64,000 bases of DNA from Pollenia angustigena (Eukaryota > Arthropoda > Insecta > Diptera > Polleniidae), in the NCBI GenBank assembly GCA_930367215.1, contig OV884057.1, positions 199,071,621 to 199,135,620 of the forward strand, given 5' to 3'. The notes beneath the pieces are model-generated. The model saw only the letters and a list, made by a program, of their open reading frames with translations, was not told the origin of the DNA and searched no databases. Shown in pieces: positions 34,301 through 46,300 of this stretch; the first letter of the stretch is position 1; each line of letters opens with the position of its first letter. The position numbers and the translations under genes are program-made.

Positions 34301-37300
34301 AAATCTAATGTAACATGGCAGATTGTGTTCACACCATCACACAAAGTATAAACACTCACACATGAAATAAAATGCAATTCTGATCCAATGAAAAGTATTA
34401 TTGTTTAGAAATTTTTCAAAAAACCATGAAGTCGTATGGGATGTCAAACTTGTTTCATAATACTTGTCATTTTCGTGACACATTGCATCACACTATCACA
34501 CTTTGTCATATTACTTGAGTTTTTGACATGTATTAATACAAAGTATAACATTGTTTTTGCCTACTAAACATTGAGATTAATTACAATGAGGGCTATAGCA
34601 ACAATATTTTTGACTTTTTCTACATTTTGTATAAAATCGCTGAAAACGTATGAGAATAAATCAAATTATAAGCTTTTATTTCTTATAAGTCTTTTATTAA
34701 TTTATTTTTTAATAAAAAAAAAAAATTGTTCGATTAATCGACACAATTTAATCGATTTATTCGTTATTCGAAAATCGCCATTTTAAAATTATTCGAACAA
34801 GAGTTTGTTTTTGTTTGATCGATTAATCGAATTATTCTTAATCGGTTGACAACTCTATCACTTACTCATACTTAAAATATTTTCAAGCTAGCTGACCTGA
34901 CAGACGTTGGTTGTCCTGTCCAAATTAGGAAAAATGTTTGCATTCGATTTTTAAAATCCGTTAAAAAGATACGAACATTTGAAAGAAAAATTAGTCAAAT
35001 CAATGAAGCCGTTATCTGATTTTAGGTAAATCGAAAAAAGTGAGCGTTAAAGTGGGCGGGGCAAAATTTTCTTTCCGTAAAAACCTAAGTTAGACCATGG
35101 CGATGATTTTAAAGAAAAAATCGTCCAAATCGGTCAAGCCGTTCTCAAGTTATGCGCTTAATAGAAAAAGTGGGCGTAAAAGTAGGCGTGGTACATGTTT
35201 CTTTCGATGAAAACTAAAAATGGATTAATACGAACATCTGAAAACAAATTTATCAAATCGATGGAGCCGTTTTCTGATTTTAGATAATTCTAAAAAAGTG
35301 GGCGGGGAAAAATTTTCTTTTAATTTAAAAGAAAAATAAGTCAAATCGATGGAGGCGTTTTTTGATTTTAGGTAAATCGGAAAAAAGCGGGCGGGGCAAA
35401 ATTTTCTTTCCGTAAAAAGCTAAGTTGGACCATGGCAATCATTTTGAAGAAAAAATCGTCCAAATCGGTCCAGCCGTTCTCAAGTTATGCGCTTAATAGA
35501 AAAAGTGGGCGTAAAAGTAGGCGTGGTAAATTTTTCTTTCGATGAAAACTAAAAATGGATTAATACGAACATTCGAAAAAAAATTTATCAAATCGATGGA
35601 GCCGTTTTCTGATTTTAGATAATTCGAAAAAAGTGGGCGGGGAAAATTTTTCTTTTCGTATAAATCTAAGTTGGACCATAGTGTCACCCGCCTCAATATT
35701 CTAAAGATTCCCTGAAAATTTCATCAAAATCGGCCCAGCCGTTTTGGAGTCCATACGTTAAATACATACATACACACATCCTGTTTTATATATATAGATT
35801 TTTTCTATTTTGACTTTGTTTGCTTTAGCTCTGAGCCCTCCATACATTCTGGGTCCTAAAGTAACTCTAAGCCTACTTAGCTATGTCCGTCTATCTGCCC
35901 GTCTGTTAAAATCGGTTCAAAATGCAAATAGTTATGATTACAAATGTGGGCAAAACACCTTAAAAATTTATATTTCTGCTAAAAAAACTAACATAAATTT
36001 GTGGCGGAATACATCAATTGATATTTAATTTAGCACAAGCTCGTTCTATATGACTAGAAATCACACTGCCAAATTTTGTGAAGTTTGGTTTATATTAATC
36101 ATAAGTTCTATGTAAAGCCCACTCTCGGAAAACAGTTAAGAACGCCTAAGGCCGAGGCCACGCAATGAGCGGTTAAGCGTCAAGCGGCTGAGCGTCAAAG
36201 CGTCAAGTTTGTGCGGCCAGTGGCTTATTACTGAGCGTCACTTCTGAGCGGTTAGTTGTTAAAATTGTAAAGAGTGGCTTGTTTAATGTTATCTCCACTA
36301 TTGTGGTGTGGGTATAAATATATATATATATATATACATATATCGAAATCGACGAACAGGCCTTGGTGTTCATCCTATAAATCAAGCAAGGGGAATTCAA
36401 CCATTAATATACAAATCTACCCAATACAATACTGCCGTAGGTCTGTGAAATCCTTTGATTTGCTGTTGCAATAAGTTAACATCAAATTGACAAAACAAAA
36501 AAATAATTTCTCGGTCATATTTTTATTTTTAAAATTTGGTAATCTGTCTTGTCATAATTCGGTCGGCTTTGTACGGATAAAATTATAAGCTCCATATTCA
36601 CTTTTGCCATGTTTATTTTTTGACGCTCAGAAAACAACGAAAAATTAGAACAAGTTTTATTCCTGAGCGACGCCGCTTAGCCGCTCAAAAATTTCGCTCC
36701 CATGCCGCTCATTGCGTGGCCACTTCAGTAGTATTTCATATGTTTTAATTTTTTGACGCTCATCGCTCAGCCGCTTGACGCTTAGCCGCTCATTGCGTGG
36801 TCTTGGCTGCAGCAATTATAATACCATGACGTCAGTTTTAATAAATATTGGTTGATTATTTATAGATACCATTAATAGTCCAGTCTTGAAATATTCTAAC
36901 TCTTAGTGGAGAGTTTTAAAGATTCTGCACAAGAAGAACTTTTAAAAAGCACTACACCGTACAATAATTTTCAGCTCATTGATTTGGGACTCACTTCTAA
37001 GAACTGCACGTGAAATTAGCCACAAGAATAAGAACTTCTGCCGCATTCGTTTTGTCAAGTTGGCTGCATTAATAGCAATGTGCAACAAAAAAAAACCAGC
37101 TCCAACACTTGCAACGCGAAATGAAAGTATACTACTAGTAGAGCAAATCTGCCAAAGGGTTTTGAAAAGTTAGCTCGGGTTCCGTAAATATGGGCCCCAA
37201 AAGTTTTTAACTTAAAAGGCCATATACCAAACATAAAAAAACATACTAAATGTACTTCTAAGCCTAAAATTTATTTCAGATGTCTTCAGGAGAATCGTAT

Positions 37301-40300
37301 GGCAATTCTTTTCTTAAAATTTATTAACCCTCTAACTCTCTTTTTAAGGGGTCATTTTTGTATACTTTTGTGGGGAAGTTAAAAAATCCTAATCCTAATT
37401 TCATGTTGGGCGATGACAACAAAATATCATCTACATCCTTTTTCAAAGGTTCATTACGTAATTTTAATTGTTTATCGAGCTTTGGAGTTCTTTTTTCCAA
37501 ACTTATTGTGGATATTATGGATTCGTAGTCCAATTATTGAGCAAAAAATAGAAAAATGCGGGGAAAATGGTAAAACATAGGCATTTTTGCGATTTTTAAG
37601 GCACTGGATGCACTTTTTTCGGGTAGATCTGTTCCGTTTTTTTTTTTTTCTCCTATTCGATATCTTCAACTTTGCTTCAGACACAAAAGAGATATTTCTA
37701 GAAAAAGTGATAAAAATTCATCGTAAGCAAAAAATTATATGGCCATTAAATTATTAATGCAGCCAACTTGACAAAACGAATGATGCAGAAGTTCTTATTT
37801 TTGGGCCTACTTTGATGTCCAATTCTCAGAATTGAGTCCAAAAATTATATGTTGTACTGTTTTATCTTTCATACTTAACTTTTACCAGCAGTATTACAAT
37901 CAGTGATGCCAGTAGAAATTTAAAAAAACAACTACGTGCCTACAACCCCTACAACCAAAAATAATCCCTAGACTTTTCGTTACGTTAAAAATTTATTGTT
38001 TTTAGTAACAGGCAAACAAATGCATCGTCGACTTAGTATGCAAACCTGCTAAATCCACTTTAAAAATTAATAGAGATTTTGCTGCCGTGTGGTAGAAAAA
38101 GATACGTCTCGTCGACCAGCATGTAGTTTTTATTCAATTTGAGGCTTGAGTGTGTAAAACGAACTATATTTTTGGTTTTCCTTTCAAGCAGCACATTGAA
38201 AAAATAAAAAGTTTTTTGTCACCCCTGTAAAATGTGTTAAAACGGAGCTAGCGGGTTTGCATATTAAGCCGACATCATGATTTGTTAACATTTTGTAAAT
38301 ATTATAATTAAACAATTTTTAATTAAAGCATTAACAACAACATAAACACACACATATAGAAATTTGATTTCAAAAATCACACTGTGTGACAAATTTAATT
38401 TTTTCCTCGTTGGCAGAAACGCTACTGTCAGCCATGTCACAGAGTACAATTCCGTTCGGAAACGGAATTCATTCCGCATTTTGGCGCTTCAGAAAATGAC
38501 GAAACATTTTTCGAATTGAAACCATTTTTGTTTCAATGAAGGGAATGTGAATTTTCTGTATCTAAAAGGCCAAAAAATTTATCAAAATACACTTTCTATC
38601 AATAAACAAATATGTTTTCTTCGATTTCGAACGGAATTATACTTTGTGACATGACTGTAAATAAGTGTGTCCCAAAAAAAAAATTTTTTTTTTTTTGTTT
38701 TCATGGGTGCTCAATAGACTGGTCGCAATTTTTTTTTTTAAATTTAATTGTTTGCGCTGCTTAAAATATGAGGTTTGGTGTAAGAAATCATGATCTAATT
38801 TTTCAGGTCAATCCGACGGTGCCTAGCCGTGCCGGGTGGAGCCCAAAGTTCCCCATATTATAAAAAAAACATCTTTTCTATCAGATCTTTATAGTTATAC
38901 TAGTTGAAAAGCCGAAAATCAAAAATATGGCTTCGTTACGATCTTCCGCAGAGAAAGTACTTTAAGTGTGCCAAATTTCAGCTTCCTAAGTCATCAGATG
39001 GCTTCAGAAAGTTGCGGAAAGAATAGGACATAAATGCAAACATCCTGACATACTAAGAAATTATATATTGTATAGATAGATTAACATATGTATGTTCGCG
39101 CAACTCAAAAACGCTTTAGCTTATAGAAAAACTAAAAAAACCGAAATTCCGCAATAAAATTTACTTTAAGTAAGTTAAAACTTTTTTCTTTATGTTGGCT
39201 TTGGTTTTCGAGATATACCGTTATTTCGAAAATTAAGGAGGTTGCACAACATATGTTCGCGTAACTCAAAAACGCTTTAGTTTATTGAAAAACTAAAAAA
39301 ACCGAAATTCCGCAATAAAATTTACTTTAAGAAAGGTAAAACGTTTTTCTTATATGCGCAGTCGTTTTAGAAACATAATTTTTTTTTTTTTCTGGAAAAA
39401 AAATAATTTTTTTATTAAAATTTCGGAATTTTTGTTTTTAAAAATTCATAAAAAATTGAAAAATGCAGCCATGCTTCTAATTTTATGCAGACATGTAAAA
39501 AACAACATTGCAAACAAAACAAGCTATAAATGATTAAAATCTGTTAACAACTTTTGATTTTATGTATTCACAAAAGACGAAAAATTTTAATTAATTTAAG
39601 AATTTTATTAAACCGCCACATCTTTTGTGAATACATAAAATCAAAAGTTGTTCACAGATTTTGTATGGAGTTTCTTGTGGCTATAGAAAAAACTTACACT
39701 AACGAGCCCCTGGGCTATGCTGGGACTACTTTTATATGTATGGAGTTTTATGGCTATAGCAGGAACATTTTGTTGGGAAAAAAAATAATTTTTCGAACAA
39801 ACAGAAACGGAAGAATTCTAATGTGTTGTGTATGCTTTTTGAAATGTTTCATTTTGATTTTATTAACTAAAGTACATATATTATAGGGAAGGGCCTGACC
39901 AGGCCCAGGTGGATAAAATATGCACAAAATTTTCATTTGGCCAATTGCGGAATTGAGGAATACATAAAGTTTCGTTCTAATATGCTTAATAATTATATAA
40001 AAAAAATAGAAAAAAGTCAAAAATGCCTGGCCAGGCCCATGTATACACCTAGGGGCGAATAAAAGTACCTGAATTGAAACAAATAAAAAAATTGTATGCA
40101 TGAAAAAAAATATATATATTTATGTATGAAGTTTAACTTTGATATTTTCAAAACCGAAAACCGAACCGAAACCGACCGGTTTTAATCATCTTAAAACCGA
40201 AACCGCGGGTTCACATTTTTACGGTTTTTAGCAAACTCTAGTTTGCATAAAAAAAAGATGTTTTTTATAATATGGGGAACTTTGGGCCCCACCCGGCACG

Positions 40301-43300
40301 GCTAGGCACCGTCGGATTGACCTGAAAAATTAGATCATGATTTCTTACACCAAACCTCATATTTTAAGCAGCGCAAACAATTAAATTTAAAAAAAAAATC
40401 CCATACAAGATGCGACCAGTCTAGTGCTCAAGCATAATTTAAGAGCTTATAGGGTAAATAATCTTTGAGATTTTTCAAGTCGAATTGTTGCCAAAAATCG
40501 TGTCTGCCGGCCTTTTTTTAAGTTTTCTTCATAACTTGGTCAAAAACCACAAATTTTTTACTATTAAGGAAAAATTCGAAAAAAAAATTCCAACCTTTAT
40601 TTATTTTTGTAATGCATTTGCTCATTTATGCAACCTACATCAAAATTTTTCGTAATTTCTCCATAAATTTTGTAAATAAAGCTTTATAACTTTTAAAATT
40701 TTTATGAAAATGAAACAACCCAAAAATGCAGTTTGAAAGATCAGTTTATTCTTAATTACTTAGAAATATTTTTGAATTCGCTCTTACCGTTCCTGAGTTA
40801 AACCGGTTTTCAGCTTTGCACCCAGTTTATGATATTATTACTCTTACCTTACACAACAAACAAATTAAATTCAAATGTTTTTCTTTTGCTTTGTTTGAAA
40901 ATCATTGATTACAGTTCTTACGATGTAGTTCTATGCCCTGCAATAAATTCTAAATGAGGAAAAGCATTGCAAAAACTTATAGTCTTTGTACACCAAAATA
41001 AAGCTTGGCAATTTTTCTTTTAAATTGTTTCCTTAAAAGTTTAGAAAATCGTGGTTTTTGACACAGTCATGAAGAAAAAAAAAGGCCCGCAGACACGATT
41101 CTTAGCAAAAAGTCGACTTGAGAGACCTCTAAACCTCTTCCGAAAAATCTCAAAAATGCTTTTCTGGGACACAATACTGTATATATCTGTTAATTTAGAA
41201 ACAAAACTTCAGTTTCTCTGAACAAAAATATAAAAAAATTTTCCTTTTAAAAATATATCCTTCCATATTCTTAAAAGTTTTCATTGAAAATTTTTTAAGA
41301 GTTCGAAATTGTATGTTTTTTAGTTTATAAGCTGGGTTATTTTTTTCTCGGTATAAAATTAACTTCTATGTAAAAATTTTATTGATTAGATATTCGCCTT
41401 TATATTTCGCATACAATTTAGTGAATGTAAGTGCGAATGCAAATCGCAAAAATAAGCGAATAGTTCGCCAATGCAAACCCGAATATTCGCCTGCCCCTAT
41501 TATATGCATGCATGGTTTTAGCACCTGTTAAAGATTGCCAGGCTGTTAGGACTCATAGTAGGGTTTCTGTTAAAAAAAAAAAATACTACATTTGCATTGT
41601 ATATGAAAAATTTTAATTTAAAAAAAAAAATAATACGTATAATTAAGTATTTTTACATAATATATTGAAAATGAGATAAGTTTAAAATTCCCAACAATTG
41701 CTTTAAAATAAAATATTTCCTTTTTTCCCTACGCATGAAATTTAAAATAAAAATCCCTACAAAAAGGGAAAATTCCCTACTATTGACATCACTGATTACA
41801 ATACACAAGTTTATGAAGAAATTTCTCGTAGTTTCCATAGTAATTCCCATATGCACGTATGTATCTTAAGGTCCAAAATGTGCTTAAGTTGGCTTAAGCA
41901 AATGTATATTATAAGAGGCATACCATATTGAACTTAAGGAAACTTTTTGCTAAGTTTAATGAAACTGTCATTTGCTTAAGCAAGGTGCAATTCTAATCTC
42001 ACATTCCGTAAGGGGTCAAATGTTTTTTTTTTAGTTTTTGTTTTCTTGAGTACATTTGAGAGACTTGTTTTTAATTTTTGACAGTAGGTGAAGCAAAGCT
42101 ATGCATAAGCCTTTAGTTCAAATCTCAACTGAGCCTGATATTTGTACGTACGTGGAGTAGGGGGTAAGATTCATTTGTTACTCTTACTTCAACGTATACG
42201 TTGCGCTTCAGCTGTTTCGTTTTCTTTACCAAGCTTATGTGTAAACAGGTACTTTTACGTCAACTTGATGTTACGTTGCGGATGAATCTGATAAAATTAA
42301 AGTTTTCTCCTTTTTTAAGTACAATTTGTTAAAAAGAAATTTATGTTTGTTAATAAAGCGAACATTTCATCGGTAGTGTTTCGAATTTCAAACCGTCCAT
42401 ACGTATTTTCTGTCCGCTTGCTCTGTTATTCGTGAAATTAAAACTAGGTTTAAATACTATTATCGTCCACGTACATATCGCTCATTTGCTGCAAGACCGG
42501 AATAACTCAAAAAAATCCGTTTCGAGATAAACGCATTTAAAGTTTTTGATTTGTTCTAACTACTTAGAAAAAAAAGATGACACATTCTCTTCAAACTGGG
42601 AAAGTATAAAAGATATAACGATGAATTTAATACACAATATAACGAAAAACAAAGCGGACAATTCTGCATCTCTAATTCCAAAATTTAATTTTTTGAGATA
42701 TGCCGGTCTTGCAGCAAATGAGCGATATATTGTTAATTCGTCCTGCGTTATATTTATTAAACCAACAAAAAAAATAAAAACTACGTCAAAACAATCAAAG
42801 TAAGCCACAAGTTTTTTTTTCATTTGAAATACTTAAAAATTAAAATAGGTTACACGCACTAAAAAATAGACCTATAATAACAAATCACACACCTTCATGG
42901 CGTTGTAACCAGCTTAAATTCTAAGAAACCAAAGAACAAAACAATACATATAAATAAAATTCACAAAAACTTAAAATGCAATGAACCAAACCAAAACCAA
43001 TAGTGGAAAAAGTCTCTCGTTTCCAATGTTATATTAACTTAAGCAATAGAAATAAAAAACAAGTAAGAAAATATAGTCGGTCAAGCCCGACCATATTATA
43101 CCCTACACCACAGTATTTTAAAACACATCATGCTTATGTGTCCATATAAATATGGATCTATCTATTTTTTTAAATTTCATTACAATCAATTTGAAAGTTT
43201 GTGAGAGGCAGAAATTGCCCCCTACCTCCCCTTGTGGTCCTATTTTTTAAAAACCGCATAGCATATGTAGTCATATAAATATGGATCTATCTATATTTTA

Positions 43301-46300
43301 AATTTCATTAAAATCAGTTTGATAGTTTCTGAGAGGCAGAAATCGCCCCTATCTCCCCTCGTGGTCCTACTTGGCAATAATAACCTATAAGCCAAATTTT
43401 ATCAAATTATCTCTTAAATTGGCGACCTGTACTTTGCGCACAAGGTTACGTGGACAGTCAGTCAGCCAGCCTGCCAGCCGGACAGACATCGTTAGATCGA
43501 CTCAGAATCGCTTTACACTTATACTTTAAGGTGGGTCCAGGACCTATATTTTAAGGTGTTACACACATCAGTACAAATGCATAATACCCTCTCCACTATT
43601 GTGGTGTGGGTATAAAAAAACAACAATAAACAACTAAAATTAAATCACAATAACCACATAAACTACCTGTCACATCAATAAAAAATTAAATAAAAACACC
43701 ACACGAATTAATACATGGGAAATTACATTAGCCCTCGATTGACAAACCTTTTGTGCAATTATATACTATTACAATGACTATGCAAGGGGCTTTAATGCCT
43801 CTCATTTCAGTGTGATTGTTGTTGTTCTTTTCCGTTATTTCTTCCTTGGCTTGTTATAATTTAGCAAATTATTTTAACAATTCCAGTACTTGGCCACTTG
43901 TATCATTATACGGAATACTACTTTGAGTTTTTCCTCATTATGGCTGGCAGGTTTCGTTAAAAATTCTGCAAGAAGCGTCGACTAAGGGGAAATTTCTTCT
44001 TAGTATATGCTCACATTCGATTTTGTGATAGCGATAATTTTTATGTTGTCTAAGTATCTTATTTTAATATTCGAATATGGGAAACAAATACGTAGTTTAT
44101 TAACATTTATTTTAGGGTGTATACAAATTTTCATTAAGTTTTCATGTGTACGGAGGAAAAAAAATAAATTGTAGTTAACATTGAAATTATTGAAATTAGG
44201 AATAGACAGTTTTCAGAAAAATGTAATTCCAAAATTTAAATTTCATTGAGAAGGTTGAAAAGAAAAGAACAAGGATATTTGGGAAAATTCGGTTGGAGTA
44301 AAACTTGGTAAGGATGGTTTTCTATAGTTTTATTTGACAATGTTAAAATTAGTTTTTTTTTAAATTTTTAGGAATTTTCATCAGTAGAGGAAATTTATTA
44401 ATATTTTAATTTGTGTGGAAAAACGGAGTTTGGAGAGTTCAGGGGTTAATATTCTTTTTAAGCAATTCCCTTGGAATATTCAGGCAAGGGCGAATCACAA
44501 CAGAGGAAATTACTGTTACGTTTTTTTTTTTAATTTTCCCTGTAGGGTGACCAGACCCTTTTAATTTACTGGTGGTGGAAAAAAAAAGAAAAAAGAATTA
44601 TTTGAATATTTTTTATTTAAGAACAAGATCCGGATTGTCCACCAGATTCAATTTGATTATTTTTTTTTTAAATTCGTTTCACGAAATTTAAAATTTTACA
44701 TTCTTTTGAATTTTCAATACATTATTTAAATTTGAAGCGACTTTATCTTTAATTTCATAACATTTTATTTCTAAATTAACTTAAATTTTTGAATACTTAA
44801 ATTGTTTTCTTTTTGCTAAAAATTTAATAATATTATTTCGGATGGTCACCTTAATTAATTTGAATTTATAAAAACAAGAGTCTAAAGTAGTAAATTGAAA
44901 AACAATACTTCATATTTTCTTTTACATTTATAATGTCACTCTAAACTTAAACTTACCTTATCCATAACTACAATTAAAAAAATACGTAATTGCGTATGGA
45001 TTGTTATACAGGTATTTAAATGATATAATATTCATACGAACACAAACTTAACCTTTACTCTTATTTTGTGGTTGATATAAGAATTAATTATAATAAATTA
45101 ATTCTTATATTTTTATTATAATAAAAATTAATTATAATAAAAGTCATCTGTCATCTGGCGCCTGCTGACTTCGATGTACCAATGAACGTAAGATAATTCT
45201 TTTTATGAAATTTTTATTCAGCCATTTCGTTTTCATCATATTCTCATTAAAAAAAATAAAACGTAACCTAAATAATCATCTTTAAATTAAGATTTGTTTT
45301 GTTTCATTATTAAATTATTAGAATAATATTTAATTTATTTATTTAAGCACTTATTTATGTTACGTTGATATATATATCGTTACTTTAATATAGAAAAGCC
45401 CTAAGTAACATTTTGCTTACTTTACAGGAGAAAGAAACAACTTAATAAAAATTATAGTCTTGTAGTCGCGATTTTTTTATTAAATTGCTTAGAGAATTTA
45501 ATGAAAAACTGCTTTAAAAAAAATGGCGTCTACAAGACTATAATTTTTACTTAGTTTTTTCCTTCTCCTGTAAAGTAAGCAAAATGTTAGTTAGGGCTTT
45601 TCTATATTAAAGTAACGATGTATAAAAATATTACAATATATCTTAAAATAACCTACATACTACGGATTTAATTCATCAAACGTGTTGTTTTTTCTATTTA
45701 TGACTTTATTTACCCCCCCCCCCCCCTTATATAAAACTATTTGCTACATTTCTAAAATATTGAAAATAACAGTTAGGGTGACCAATTGTGATAATAACAT
45801 TTTGAATTAACATTATCTTAATTGTTTTGTTATTTTACTTTTCTATTATATTAATAAATGTTTTAACTTTTCTTATGTATTAAACATATTCAGGTATGTG
45901 ATAAAAAACGATCGTTTTCTAAATGATAGTATTTAGCAGGTGTGATGAATTTCGACCGATTTTAAAATCCATTTCTGAGGTAAAGTCTTTATTTTTTGTA
46001 CAAAATACAGTTCAATTAATATATTTAATAAAGAATTTAACAGAATATATAAATTAAAACGGAGGAAAATGTATTAGAAATCAATTTTTAAAGATACCGA
46101 AAAAGATATTATCGTTTTCAAATCGTTTTGTTTTCAAAATCGTTTTCCATCACATACCTGAATGTCTAAAAATTTTTATATTTTTAATTGCGAAAGGTGA
46201 AGAATATAGTATGGGTTAGGTAAGTTAGTAATGTTTTTTGTTTTACTTAGGGCTGACAAGTCAATTATACAATATTGTCAGCATGGTGGGAGGGCTTAGA

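Larger units (their letters stand above)
32777..34858 (-). mobile_element. hAT transposon with perfect 8-bp TSD
   Basis: Flanked by identical octamers 'cacttact' (32769-32776 and 34859-34866). Terminal 'acagttgtcaa' pairs with 'ttgacaactctat' (a two-base length difference at the tip), and both subterminal regions are rich in 'cgattaatcga'. It contains a decayed hAT transposase segment on the minus strand (32912-33180) and two nested repeats (33784-34152, 34205-34556). Confidence 0.82.
37901..41794. mobile_element. hAT-type element with perfect 8-bp TSD, host of a two-step nest
   Basis: Flanked by identical octamers 'attacaat' (37893-37900 and 41795-41802). TIR 'cagtgatgcc' with complement 'gacatcactg' (one mismatch), the CAGTG start usual for hAT. 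Subterminal 'ccctac' strings occur on both sides. No transposase recognised. It contains 38663-41174, which contains 38715-40423. Confidence 0.82.

Noticed and set aside
39554..40101. Two overlapping frames of 110 and 115 codons on opposite strands
   Set aside because: Interior of the foldback element 38715-40423, which also contains hairpins that force antisense frames; no motifs.
42546..42823. Overlapping frames of 85 (+) and 87 (-) codons
   Set aside because: Antisense pair over a small foldback; no recognisable motif in either.
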